From an uncultured Tolumonas sp. (GTDB taxonomy: Bacteria > Pseudomonadota > Gammaproteobacteria > Enterobacterales > Aeromonadaceae), in NCBI RefSeq assembly GCF_963676665.1, contig NZ_OY781371.1, positions 575,001 through 639,000 of the forward strand: DNA of 64,000 nt. The letters are read 5' to 3'. Each line of letters begins with the position of its first letter. Positions within the stretch are counted from its first letter, which is position 1. A model generated the notes under the pieces. That model ran no database searches and was not told the origin of the DNA. It was given only the letters and a program-made list of their open reading frames with translations. Shown here one piece after another: positions 13,559 to 22,748 of this stretch. Position numbers and translations under genes: made by a program.

Positions 13559-14938
13559 TTACGCTTCCTGAACTTCCATGGCTGGTTTCAGAACAGCATA
13601 CATTAAACCGGTAAGCGCTGTACCTGCTGCAATTGCAATCAGATACATACCGACATGACCGACTGCATTTGGAATGGCCAGTACAAACAGACCGCCATGT
13701 GGTGCCATCAATGTGCAGCCAAACAACATAGACAGAGCACCGGCTAATGCACCACCCGCCATAGTGGAAGGAATAACTCGCATCGGATCACGTGCTGCAA
13801 AGGGAATGGCACCTTCAGAGATAAAACACAAACCTAAAACAAAAGAGGCTTTACCGGCTTCGCGTTCAGCTTCGGTGAATTTATCGCGAGCCACAAAAGT
13901 TGCCACTCCCATACCCAATGCGGGAACCATGCCTGCCGCCATAATAGCGGCCATAGGAAGGTATGATTGAGAGGCTAACAATCCAACACCGAAGGTATAA
14001 GCCGCTTTATTGACTGGACCACCCAAATCGAAACATTGCATTGCTCCCAAAATAACCCCGAGCAAAACTGCATTCGCGGAAGTCATGCCGGCGAGGAAGT
14101 GTGTTAATCCCGCCATTGCGGCAGATACCGGACCACCCACGACATAGATCATGATAAGCCCGGTCACTAAACTAGAGATTAACGGGATGATCAATATTGG
14201 TTTTAATGCCGCCATGGTCTGGGGCAATTTGACGTTATCCGCGACAAATTTAGCACTGTAACCGCCGATGAAACCTGCGACGATCCCACCGAGAAAACCC
14301 GCACCGGCAGAAGTTGCCAACATACCGCCGATCAAGCCTGGCGCCAGACCCGGCCGGTCAGCAATTGAAAAGGCGATGAACCCAGCCAGTACGGGGACCA
14401 TTAAGCCAAAAGCACCGGCTCCGCCACCGATCTGCATTAATGCCGCGGCCAAAGTACCTGGCTCTTTGAATGCGGTGATGCCAAAGACAAAAGAGAGGGC
14501 AATGCACAAACCACCCGCGACGACCAACGGCAGCATATGCGAAACGCCAGTCATCAAATGTTTGTAAACACCGGGTAGCTCCGCTTTGCCGGAATGAGAT
14601 TGGGTTGTTGCTGAATTACCTTTAAACACGGTTTGTGTAGTCAGCGCGTGATCAATTTCTTGCGCCGTTTTTTTCAGTGCGGCACCGGTGCTGGTTTTGT
14701 AGAGTTTTTTTCCGGCAAAGCGGGATAGATCGAGTTCGATATCAGCAGCAATAATCACAATATCGGCTTGCGCGATCTCTTCTGTCGTTAGTGCATTTTT
14801 AGCGCCAACAGAACCTCGTGTTTCTACTTTTATCCAATAACCTCGTTTTTTAGCTTCTTCTTCTAATGCTTCGGCCGCCATAAAGGTATGGGCAACACCC
14901 GTCGGACAGGCAGTAACAGCAACAATACGTTTGCTCAT
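13559..14938 (-). CDS. PTS fructose-family IIBC component
   Basis: A membrane permease of the phosphotransferase system that imports and phosphorylates a fructose-like sugar. The 459 residues comprise one IIB domain (about 1-100, phosphorylation cysteine C11 in TACPTGVAHT) and a IIC domain of about ten helices (GVSHMLPLVVAGG, GLIGGMLAT, GGPVNKAAY, MAPHGGLFVLAIPN). E. coli FruA has two IIB-like domains; this protein has one, so it is a FrwBC/FruA-like variant of uncertain sugar. Start at 14938 with AAGGTG upstream. It lies 102 bases after the shikimate-dehydrogenase-like gene on the same strand, probably as an operon. No IIA partner is in view. Confidence 0.9.
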   Translation of the reverse strand: MSKRIVAVTACPTGVAHTFMAAEALEEEAKKRGYWIKVETRGSVGAKNALTTEEIAQADIVIIAADIELDLSRFAGKKLYKTSTGAALKKTAQEIDHALTTQTVFKGNSATTQSHSGKAELPGVYKHLMTGVSHMLPLVVAGGLCIALSFVFGITAFKEPGTLAAALMQIGGGAGAFGLMVPVLAGFIAFSIADRPGLAPGLIGGMLATSAGAGFLGGIVAGFIGGYSAKFVADNVKLPQTMAALKPILIIPLISSLVTGLIMIYVVGGPVSAAMAGLTHFLAGMTSANAVLLGVILGAMQCFDLGGPVNKAAYTFGVGLLASQSYLPMAAIMAAGMVPALGMGVATFVARDKFTEAEREAGKASFVLGLCFISEGAIPFAARDPMRVIPSTMAGGALAGALSMLFGCTLMAPHGGLFVLAIPNAVGHVGMYLIAIAAGTALTGLMYAVLKPAMEVQEA

Positions 14939-14974
14939 GGAGAACACCTTAGGTTTATTTTTGGTTTGCTGAAT

Positions 14975-15014
14975 AACAAGCACGTCAGTACTTCACTGTC
15001 TCTGCTGTGCTTGT
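14975..15014 (-). promoter_or_regulatory. structured intercistronic region
   Basis: ACAAGCAC and GTGCTTGT can pair around 23 bases that hold a second small stem, CAGT-N5-ACTG. It lies between the two genes of the putative operon and might adjust expression or mark a processing site. Confidence 0.3.
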
Positions 15015-15040
15015 CGTTTTTAAATCGACTGGTCGAAATA

Positions 15041-15859
15041 TTATTCCCGGGAATATTTTGCCGCCTGACGGAATAATTCATCGTTAGGGCGAATGCCGGT
15101 ATATAACGCGAATTGTTCAACGGCTTGTATGGCAAATACTTCGGAGCCGGTGATCACGGTTTTATTTTGCGATTTGGCATAACGGATCAATGGCGTTTCG
15201 GCAGGTAATGCGACCACATCAAAAATCACTTTGGCTTGCTGCACTTCTGCTTCGTTGTACGCCAATTTGTCACTGTCTGGCCCGCCAGACATGCCAATCG
15301 GGGTTGCGTTAATTAACAGATCAGCTTGAATGCCATCCATCGTCAACTGCCATTCAAATCCACATAACTCAGCGAGTTGTTTACCGGTTTTCTCTTCAAT
15401 TGCGACGATGTAACCTTTCTTAAATCCGGCATCTCTTAAAGCACAAGCAACCGCTTTAGCCATTCCACCACTGCCTTTTAATGCAAAAACGTAATCATTA
15501 GGTACTTGGTATTGCGCCAGTAATTTCGCAATAGCGATATAATCGGTGTTATACGCTTTCAAATAACCGTCAGTATTAACGATTGTATTCACAGAATTAA
15601 TGGATTTTGCGGATGGATCTAATTCATCCACCATCGGGATACAGGCCTCTTTAAACGGCATTGAAATTGCGCAGCCACGAATACCTAATGCACGTACACC
15701 ACCAATAGCGGCGTTGAGATCTGTCGTAGTAAATGCCTTGTATAAATAATCCAAATCCAACGCATCATATAAATAGTTATGAAACCGAGTGCCAAAATTA
15801 CTGGGTCTTGCAGCCAGTGACATACAAATAGTCGTGTCTTTATTCAGATGTTTAGTCAT
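15041..15859 (-). CDS. shikimate dehydrogenase-like oxidoreductase
   Basis: A 272-residue NAD(P)-dependent enzyme of the AroE superfamily, close in character to the shikimate-dehydrogenase-like (SdhL, H. influenzae HI0607 type) group rather than to housekeeping AroE. Visible are the catalytic lysine K70 in SMPFKEAC, aspartate D106 in AYNTDY, and a variant dinucleotide loop KGSGGMAKA (128-136) in place of GAGGAA. The usual N-terminal S-x-S substrate motif is altered (CMSLAARPSNFG), so the true substrate may not be shikimate. It precedes the fructose PTS gene and is divergent from sgrR. Confidence 0.85.
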   Translation of the reverse strand: MTKHLNKDTTICMSLAARPSNFGTRFHNYLYDALDLDYLYKAFTTTDLNAAIGGVRALGIRGCAISMPFKEACIPMVDELDPSAKSINSVNTIVNTDGYLKAYNTDYIAIAKLLAQYQVPNDYVFALKGSGGMAKAVACALRDAGFKKGYIVAIEEKTGKQLAELCGFEWQLTMDGIQADLLINATPIGMSGGPDSDKLAYNEAEVQQAKVIFDVVALPAETPLIRYAKSQNKTVITGSEVFAIQAVEQFALYTGIRPNDELFRQAAKYSRE

Positions 15860-16086
15860 CGTTTTAGTTCCATAAATAAGTGATGATTTGACTGACTAAA
15901 TAAAATTAATCAGGCTGTTTTTCTTTATTGCATCAGCAATATTTCACTGTGCTGGTCCGAAATTAATAAATTGCATTTAAGTGGCATTTATTTTTCTTTG
16001 ACTCGAAAGCTTGCTGTTGAGAAAAGAATGAACTAAAAAGATGTTATTAAAAATTGCTGACTTTCAAATAAATTGGTTCCTCTTTT

Positions 16087-17859
16087 ATGTCTGGACGTCG
16101 TCTTGAACAACAATATCTGAAATTACTTAACCAGTTTGGCTTGCTTGAAGTAACGACAACGTTGCAAGAACTGGCCGATCAACTCTGTTGTACGCGGCGC
16201 CATATGCGTAGTTTGCTGACACAAATGCACTTGTTAGGTTGGATCAACTGGCAAGCAGAACCAGGGCGGGGACGTCGTTCATATCTGCAATTACTCCGAA
16301 ATGAACATCAGTTACTGAGTGATAAAGCCGACAAATTACTGGATGCGGGCTGTTTTAGTGAAGCCATTGAATTGCTCGGTGAAGAGAAACAGCTTATTGC
16401 ACCGCTGTTACGTGCAAAACTGGGGTATAGCATTCGGGCTGATCATCAGACCTTGCGAGTGCCTTATTACCGGACGATGCCAAATCTTTATCCTGGCACG
16501 CCATTACGTCGTTCGGAGTTGCATCTGGTCAGACAGATATTTAACGGGTTAACCCGCATAAATGAGGAAAAAGGGGAAGTGGAGGCTGATCTGGCTCACC
16601 ACTGGCGAATGCTGGAACCGCTGCATTGGCGCTTTTACCTGCGCCCTGCTGTGCAATTCCACGATGGCCGTGAATTATGCGCCGCAGATGTGGTTGCTTC
16701 ATTAAGGCGTTGCGCTCAATTGCCTCTTTATTCGCATATCGGACAGATCAGCCAATTTGGAACACTCGGTGTTGATATTCAGCTTACTGAAGCCGATATC
16801 CATCTGCCTTTACTGTTATCGAATATTGAAGCCATGATTTTGCCGGCAGATCATGCATCGCGGATCGCTTTTGCTGCTAAACCTATCGGCACTGGCCCAT
16901 ATTGTGTGAATGAAAATGATGCTTGGCATTTGCGACTCAAAGCCTTTGATCATTATTTTAGTTTACGGGCATTGCTGGATGAAGTGGAAATTTTAATGTG
17001 GCCCGAACTAAGCGTGTCGCAGCCGTTAGATAAACAACAAAATCATCTTCCAAAATCAGTCATGGATAAAGCGAAGCATACTCCCGAGATTTCCACTGAA
17101 ACGGCGACTTGGTTAAGTTCTAGCCTGAGTGATGTTGATTATGCTGCTGGGCTGGTGGCGGGTTTTACTGGCAAACCATCTGATGTATTCAGCGAAATGT
17201 TCCTTGAAAAAGGGGGATATTTTTTACTTTGTGATAGCCGATCATCTTTTTGGCAAGGAATCGAACAACGACGTTGGTTACGGGAAAAATTAAGCCCTCA
17301 TGTGTTACTGCAGCAGTTGGTTGAACCTATCCGTCATTTTTGGGTTCCGACAGGAAGCCTGCTGCCAACCTGGTTCCACTGCATGATGCCCTGTAACTCA
17401 GAAAGCCCATTCAGGTTAAGCCTGAATGATAAGCCAGTGCTTAGGCTGGCTTATCATGAACAGCATCCGGAATATCATATGCTGACAGTGTTGATGGCAA
17501 ATGTATTGGCACTAGAGGGGGTGGAATTAGAAACCGTAGAGCTTAATTATACTGACTGGGCCGATGGCAATGCAGATGTTGACCTGTGGTTAGGTACCGT
17601 CAATTTTGCTGTGCCTGAGGTTTGGAATGTCGGTTGTTGGTTACTGGGCACACAGTTATTGCGGCACTCAATTTCTGGCGGAGATATTTCGCAACTGAAT
17701 GAGTGGATGACCAAATGGCGAAATAACAGTATTCATGCGGAAGAATTAATGCGATTGACGACTAGTTCTGGCTGGTTACAACCGCTGTTTCACCACTGGA
17801 TGCGGCTAAAAGGCCCTGAACAAGCAAAAGGTATTCACTTAAACAATCTCGGCTGTTGA
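16087..17859 (+). CDS. sgrR: SgrR-family regulator, C-terminus replaced by IS21 insertion
   Basis: A cytoplasmic transcription factor with an N-terminal winged-helix DNA-binding domain (about 1-115; QELADQLCCTRRHMRSLL) and a large solute-binding (SBP_bac_5) domain (about 155-590). In E. coli SgrR senses sugar-phosphate stress and activates the SgrS small RNA. The frame ends HLNNLGC because an IS21 element entered after the glycine codon: the intact tail WFDFKSTWIEPE, stop, survives on the far side at 20320-20358. Loss of 12 residues may or may not abolish function. It is divergent from the AroE-like/PTS pair. I looked for an SgrS-like RNA in the 227-base gap and saw none. Confidence 0.88.
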   Translation: MSGRRLEQQYLKLLNQFGLLEVTTTLQELADQLCCTRRHMRSLLTQMHLLGWINWQAEPGRGRRSYLQLLRNEHQLLSDKADKLLDAGCFSEAIELLGEEKQLIAPLLRAKLGYSIRADHQTLRVPYYRTMPNLYPGTPLRRSELHLVRQIFNGLTRINEEKGEVEADLAHHWRMLEPLHWRFYLRPAVQFHDGRELCAADVVASLRRCAQLPLYSHIGQISQFGTLGVDIQLTEADIHLPLLLSNIEAMILPADHASRIAFAAKPIGTGPYCVNENDAWHLRLKAFDHYFSLRALLDEVEILMWPELSVSQPLDKQQNHLPKSVMDKAKHTPEISTETATWLSSSLSDVDYAAGLVAGFTGKPSDVFSEMFLEKGGYFLLCDSRSSFWQGIEQRRWLREKLSPHVLLQQLVEPIRHFWVPTGSLLPTWFHCMMPCNSESPFRLSLNDKPVLRLAYHEQHPEYHMLTVLMANVLALEGVELETVELNYTDWADGNADVDLWLGTVNFAVPEVWNVGCWLLGTQLLRHSISGGDISQLNEWMTKWRNNSIHAEELMRLTTSSGWLQPLFHHWMRLKGPEQAKGIHLNNLGC

Positions 17860-17914
17860 TTTGCGCTTAAAACTGACCCACTTTTTGCGTTGAATTTTGA
17901 CCCACCCTAATTCA

Positions 17915-18703
17915 CTATTTTACGGGTTTGGGTTGTGGATAAACCGGTGTCTTTTTCTCCTTTTTCCCCTTGGTTGAACTTTCTTTAAAACGATAGCTGT
18001 CATTCCCAGTTTCAACAATATGGCAATGGTGTGTCACCCGATCTAACAGGGCTGTTGTCATCTTCGCATCACCAAATACATTCGACCATTCCGCAAAATT
18101 CAGATTGGTCGTGATGATCATGCTGGTACATTCGTATAGTTTACTCATCAAGTGAAAGAGTAAGGCGCCACCCGTTTGACTAAAGGGTAAGTAACCCATT
18201 TCATCCAGTACAACTAAGTCGGTGTGCATCAATCTGGCCGCGATTTGTCCTGCTTTGCCTTGCTGTTTTTCTTTCTCCAGCGCATTCACCAATTCAATGG
18301 TCGAAAAGAATCGAACGCGTCGGTGAAACTGTTCAATGGCCTGTATCCCGATGGCGGTAGCAAGATGGGTTTTACCGGTTCCCGGGCCGCCCACTAAAAC
18401 CACATTTTGTGCATTATCCATAAAGTCACCTTGGCATAGTTGCCGGATAAGCGCCTCATTAGCCATGCTCTCAGTAAAGTTAAAACCATTCACATCTCGA
18501 TAGGCAGGAAACTTAGCGGCTTTTAATTGATAGGCCACCGAGCGAACTTCTCGCTCTGCCAGTTCTGCTTTCAATAAATGATCTAATACCGTGATGCTGG
18601 CCTGAAATGCCGGTGAGTCTTGTTCCGCAAGATCTGCCAGCGCGTGAGCCATGCCATATAACTTCAGTGATTTAAGTACGGGGAGCATGGCATTAGTGAG
18701 CAT
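17915..18703 (-). CDS. istB: IS21 helper ATPase IstB
   Basis: The AAA+ DnaA/DnaC-like ATPase that assists IstA in target choice and strand transfer. The 262 residues carry the Walker A motif GGPGTGKT (105-112) and Walker [11 protein letters not shown]. It overlaps the end of istA by 11 bases, as usual for translational coupling. The C-terminus is rich in Lys ([16 protein letters not shown]). Confidence 0.94.
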   Translation of the reverse strand: MLTNAMLPVLKSLKLYGMAHALADLAEQDSPAFQASITVLDHLLKAELAEREVRSVAYQLKAAKFPAYRDVNGFNFTESMANEALIRQLCQGDFMDNAQNVVLVGGPGTGKTHLATAIGIQAIEQFHRRVRFFSTIELVNALEKEKQQGKAGQIAARLMHTDLVVLDEMGYLPFSQTGGALLFHLMSKLYECTSMIITTNLNFAEWSNVFGDAKMTTALLDRVTHHCHIVETGNDSYRFKESSTKGKKEKKTPVYPQPKPVK

Positions 18704-20197
18704 GATGATCTCCTTGCAGTCTCAGATTGTCATAGCGGGTCACGTTAGCCAACGGCTCGATCTTCAGTGTCAGCTCGGGTGGGACATCTATCGGTGCCAG
18801 CGGTGTTTTATCCAGTAATCGACTCAAAATATTGAGGACAATTTGCTTCGAGGGTGCGCCCGTCTCCAACGCTAATTCAACTGCCGTCAATACATCCTGT
18901 TCATCGTGCAGCAATACCAGCGCTAAAATGTCCACCATCTCCCGATCACCTCCTATGCGCTTGAGTAGAATGGATTGCAATGTCCGGAAGGCTTGAGGCA
19001 ATTCGACAAACGGCGCACCGTTACGCAATGCCCCCGGCTTTCGCTGTAATACAGAGAGATAATGTCGCCAGTCGTAGATGATGAGTGGGTGTTCATGTTT
19101 GCGATTAAACAACCGTTGATGGACCGCGATAATGCCGCCTTCTGCAATCACCTCGAGACGGTCATGATAAATGTGCGGTTGGCAAATGACGAGGGCACGC
19201 TGTAACGCGTGCGTTCAAAGGTCAGCAAACTCGTGGGAGAGATCCGCTTTGTTTGCTCGACGAATCCATCAAAAGGCTGGCCAACTGGCATCAGGAAGGG
19301 ACGTTCATCATCCAGTGCGGCCTGGATTGTTCTGGCTTCAGTAGGATGGGTTGATTCATGCCAGAGCGCGACACAACGTGCAGCCAACCAATCGTTCAAT
19401 GCCGTCAGTGACGGCATCTCAGGCACTTTTTGCCACAATCGTCGCCGGGCATCCTGTACATTCTTCTCGATCTGACCCTTTTCCCAACCGGCGGCTGGAT
19501 TACAAAACTCAGCATCAAACAAATAGTGACTAACCATGGCCGCAAACCGGGCATTCACATCGCGCTGCTTACCCTGTTTTACCTTATCTACGGCGGTCTT
19601 CATATTGTCGTAGATGCCCCGTTGTGGAATACCACCCCATGCCGTAAAGGCATGGTAATGCGCATCAAACAGCATCTCATGGGTTTGCAGCGGATAAGCG
19701 CGAACGAAGAAAGCACGGCTGTAACTCAATTTACAATGAGCAACTTGCAGCTTGACGCGTTCACCCGCAATTACCGCCCAATCCTCGCTCCAATCAAATT
19801 GAAATGCTTCGCCGGGCGAAAACTGCAAAGGGATATAGGTGTGCTTGCTAGCACCGTGAGTGGATTCTAATTGCCGACGACGCCACTCGCGGGCAAATAC
19901 CGCTACGCGATCATAGGAGCCATCAAAACCGAGGGTACATAAATCAGCGTGCATCTGTTTGACGGAGCGGCGTTGTTTACGAGAGGTTCTGGCTGCATCG
20001 GTTAACCACTGCGTCAGTTTATCGGTAAAAGCATCGAGTTTACTGGGTGTTTGCCGTTGAGGATAAAGGGGTTCAGCAATCTCAGTTCTGAGATAACGGC
20101 GAACTGTATTGCGGGAAAATCCGGTACGGCGGGCGATCTCCCGGATCGAGAGTTTATCGCGGAAATACCAACGTCTGATCTTGCTCAAAATGGCCAC
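18693..20197 (-). pseudogene. istA: IS21 transposase IstA, frameshifted
   Basis: The DDE recombinase of IS21. The first part (GTG start at 20197 with AGGAG upstream, reading VAILSKIRRWYFRDKLSIRE) has a helix-turn-helix and the DDE core (FQFDWSEDW, GIYDNMKTAV, GWEKGQIEKNV). The frame closes just after SSFANRTFIM. The family's next segment (YHDRLEVIAEGG) continues in another frame and runs on to IYDWRHYLSVLQRKPGALRNGAPF. One base is therefore lost or gained near 19150-19185. The element is probably unable to move unless the shift is a sequencing error. Confidence 0.85.
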
Positions 20198-20310
20198 GTT
20201 AATCACTCCTAACTCCCGCTCATAAAATAAGCAGGATAGTCTGTTTACGTGGGTCAAATTTCGACGCAAATATGTGGGTTTAGTGGGTCAGTTTTAAACG
20301 CAAATCAACA

Positions 20311-20358
20311 AATCTCGGCTGGTTTGACTTTAAATCGACTTGGATAGAGCCTGAATAG
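20311..20358 (+). pseudogene. sgrR: displaced 3' end of sgrR
   Basis: Beginning in the IS21 target duplication, the frame reads NLGWFDFKSTWIEPE, stop. Joined to the codons before 17853 it restores an uninterrupted SgrR C-terminus of the usual GWFDFKS type. Confidence 0.8.
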
Positions 20359-20432
20359 CGTTGCTAGGCGAGAGTTGTTTCTTTGCAGAGTCTGCGCAGG
20401 GATGGTCTTTGTGACAGAGATTTTTATAGAGG

Positions 20433-20464
20433 CTTATCAACCTAAATTCAGGTTGATAAGTTTT
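20433..20464 (+). terminator. terminator-like hairpin, probably of sgrR
   Basis: CTTATCAACC / GGTTGATAAG around eight bases, then TTTT. It overlaps the last codons of trxC on the other strand, so the two genes share this convergent end. Confidence 0.65.
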
Positions 20465-20891
20465 GCTGTAGCCATTGCTTAAACTGTGCTTTAGGCAAAG
20501 CGCCAGATAGGCGAGCAATTTCTTTACCATGATGAAATATCATCAATGTTGGAATTGAGCGAATTTGATAACGGCTCGCTGTAATGTGATTATTTTCGGT
20601 GTCTAGTTTAACAAAACACGCCTGAGTTATCATTTCTTCAGACACTTGACTAAATACAGGTGCGAATTGTTGGCATGGACCACACCAAGATGCCCAGAAA
20701 TCGACTACCACGGGTAAATCATTTTTTTCAATAAAACGACTGAAGTTTTGATCATTAGCCATGATGGGATGAGAGGAAAGCAATCCATTCTTACATTTAC
20801 CACATAAAGGATGATCATTTAGTTTTAAGCGTGGCACTCGATTAATGACATGACAACTGGGACAAACAATCTGAACGAATGAGTCAGTCAT
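20448..20891 (-). CDS. trxC: thioredoxin 2
   Basis: A cytoplasmic disulfide reductase of the zinc-containing thioredoxin 2 type. The 147 residues begin with two CxxC pairs (C10/C13, C30/C33) that bind zinc, followed by a thioredoxin fold with active site WCGPC (C70, C73) and the cis-proline segment SIPTLMIF. It is the last gene before the leftmost attC and so marks the chromosomal border of the cassette array. Its promoter lies within about 90 bases of that attC. Confidence 0.94.
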   Translation of the reverse strand: MTDSFVQIVCPSCHVINRVPRLKLNDHPLCGKCKNGLLSSHPIMANDQNFSRFIEKNDLPVVVDFWASWCGPCQQFAPVFSQVSEEMITQACFVKLDTENNHITASRYQIRSIPTLMIFHHGKEIARLSGALPKAQFKQWLQQNLST

Positions 20892-20987
20892 GATGGAATC
20901 TCAGAGGAAGCGTAATTACAACATTGGTTCAATATAGCGCCATTTCAAGCTTAGAATTCAGATTGGAAACAGGATTAGCAAAAAAAT

Positions 20988-21035
20988 ATTTAACTTTTAA
21001 TGATGGCTGAAAGCCGACACTAATATTTGTTAGGT
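20988..21035 (-). repeat. attC site 1 (leftmost)
   Basis: Boxes ATTTAAC and GTTAGGT; centre GGCT-gaa-AGCC. Shorter and more worn than the others, consistent with the old end of the array. Confidence 0.75.
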
Positions 21036-21111
21036 TTGTTGCTTGATGTGAAGTGTTGAAAACGCAATTAGCGTGAATACTGTTCTCTCTGAAAGATTTA
21101 AGGTTTCGATG

Positions 21112-21117
21112 CTACAA
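21112..21117 (+). promoter_or_regulatory. possible -10 element of the DEAD-box helicase
   Basis: TACAAT lies 37 bases before the ATG, inside the cassette, so the gene could be transcribed against the array from its own promoter. Confidence 0.35.
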
Positions 21118-21153
21118 TACCCCGTCTTAATTTATTGTAAGCGGTGCTTTTTT

Positions 21154-22407
21154 ATGAGTTTTTCCACCCTGGGTCTTCACTCGGATTTATTGGCTGTCCT
21201 CGATATGCTTGATTATCAAACGCCAACACCGATCCAACAAGCGGCAATCCCAGCGGTTCTGGCAGGTCACGATGTCATGGCGGGGGCGCAAACAGGTACG
21301 GGTAAGACGGCCGCATTTGCCTTGCCATTGATTCAACGTCATCTCGTTCGAGAAACATCGGAAAAAGCCATCCGTGTGTTAGTGCTGACGCCAACACGGG
21401 AACTGGCGCAACAAGTTCATCAAAGCTTTGTAAAATACAGTCAAGGTTTAGGTCTCAACGCTGTCGTGGCTTACGGTGGGGCGAGTATTAACCCGCAGAT
21501 TGATGCACTCAACAAAGGCTGTGATGTCCTCGTGGCGACACCAGGCCGTTTATTAGAGCTTGCCATCAAAGAGCTGATCGACCTAAGTATGGTTGAGACA
21601 CTGGTTCTTGATGAAGCGGATCGCATGTTGGATATGGGCTTTATTGTCGATATCGAGCGCATCCTAAAACGTCTGCCTGAAACCCGCCAAACCTTGTTTT
21701 TCTCCGCAACCTTTAACGATGACGTGTTTTCCTTAAGCAAAACCATTTTAAAGCAGCCAAGATTGATCGAAGTTGCCGAACGAAATGCGATGGCAGCGAA
21801 AATTGATCAACGCTTTTACGAAGTTGACAACAAACGCAAAGCGGGGTTAGTGGCGTACCTGATAGGCTCCAAAAATTGGCAACAGGTGCTGATTTTCACG
21901 CGTACCAAACAAGCGGTGGATGAGCTGGCAAAAGAACTTGAAAAAGATGGCATCAAAGCCGCTGCGGTCCATGGCGATAAATCACAAGGTGCCCGTGATC
22001 GTGGATTGGAAGAGTTTAAAACCGGTCAAGTGCGTGCACTTGTCGCCACCGATGTTGCTGCGCGAGGGTTAGATATCAAGCAACTGCAATATGTGATCAA
22101 TTATGAGCTGCCTTACAACGCCGAAGACTATATTCACCGAATTGGTCGGACAGGCCGTGCAGGTCAAGTGGGCTTGGCCGTTTCGTTGGTCTCGAATAAA
22201 GAAAAATACCTACTCGAAGACATAGAAAAACTCACTGGCGAACATTTTATCCTGCAGTGGATGGAAGGCTTTGAACCGAATCTAATGCAGCAAGAAGAGG
22301 CAAGCAACACTAAAAGTAAACCGTCTAAGAAAACCCTACGCGCTAAAGCGCTTGGGCACAGCTGCAGTAGTAACAAAGCTAAAACAGGCAAACTGCGACG
22401 TCACTAG
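21154..22407 (+). CDS. DEAD-box RNA helicase (RhlE-like)
   Basis: An ATP-dependent RNA helicase of 417 residues. The family motifs are complete: Q-motif (TPTPIQQAAIP), AQTGTGKT (45-52), PTRELAQQ, DEAD (153-156), SAT (184-186), ATDVAARGLDI and HRIGRTGR (328-335), followed by a basic tail rich in Lys/Ser that probably binds RNA. It lies between attC 1 and attC 2 and so behaves as a cassette gene, but faces opposite to the array. A full-length helicase is an uncommon cassette cargo. The start at 21154 gives MSFSTLGLHSDLL; the longer frame upstream is unlikely. Confidence 0.93.
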   Translation: MSFSTLGLHSDLLAVLDMLDYQTPTPIQQAAIPAVLAGHDVMAGAQTGTGKTAAFALPLIQRHLVRETSEKAIRVLVLTPTRELAQQVHQSFVKYSQGLGLNAVVAYGGASINPQIDALNKGCDVLVATPGRLLELAIKELIDLSMVETLVLDEADRMLDMGFIVDIERILKRLPETRQTLFFSATFNDDVFSLSKTILKQPRLIEVAERNAMAAKIDQRFYEVDNKRKAGLVAYLIGSKNWQQVLIFTRTKQAVDELAKELEKDGIKAAAVHGDKSQGARDRGLEEFKTGQVRALVATDVAARGLDIKQLQYVINYELPYNAEDYIHRIGRTGRAGQVGLAVSLVSNKEKYLLEDIEKLTGEHFILQWMEGFEPNLMQQEEASNTKSKPSKKTLRAKALGHSCSSNKAKTGKLRRH

Positions 22408-22478
22408 GTTTTTGTCGAAGTATTTGGACAAAAGGGAAGAGCTATGGATCTAGAGATTCAAATAGATTCATGAGGAAA

Positions 22479-22536
22479 ACCTAACTTCGAATTGTGCGGT
22501 GGCTGAAAGCCATCCGACACTAATTATTTGTTAGGT
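22479..22536 (-). repeat. attC site 2
   Basis: Boxes ACCTAAC and GTTAGGT; centre GGTGGCT-gaa-AGCCATCC. It directly follows the stop codon of the interrupted cassette gene to its right. Confidence 0.88.
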
Positions 22537-22748
22537 TTGTTGCTCAATTGAATACCTTTATTTTGCGAAAATTTTCATCATTCACATCTGATTCAATATG
22601 ATAAATTTTATCTTTTTCAGTGCCAACTAATGCTTTTAATTCATTTTTAAGTAATGCTTCACATTCGGTTTCGACCATGAAAAGAGGAACTAAAACTTTT
22701 GGTCGTGTATGGCTTAAATCATAAGTTATCGCATTGTATGTACATCCA

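Larger units (their letters stand above)
17854..20310 (-). mobile_element. IS21-family insertion sequence
   Basis: A 2457-base element with terminal repeats TGTTGATTTGCG and CGCAAATCAACA and further inner TGACCCAC / GTGGGTCA repeats. AATCTCGGC is present on both sides (17845-17853 and 20311-20319) as a 9-base target duplication. It carries istA and istB in the normal overlapping order and disrupts the 3' end of sgrR. Confidence 0.93.

Noticed and set aside
15860..16086. An SgrS small RNA between sgrR and the divergent gene
   Set aside because: The gap is AT-rich with no terminator hairpin and no recognisable ptsG-pairing segment.
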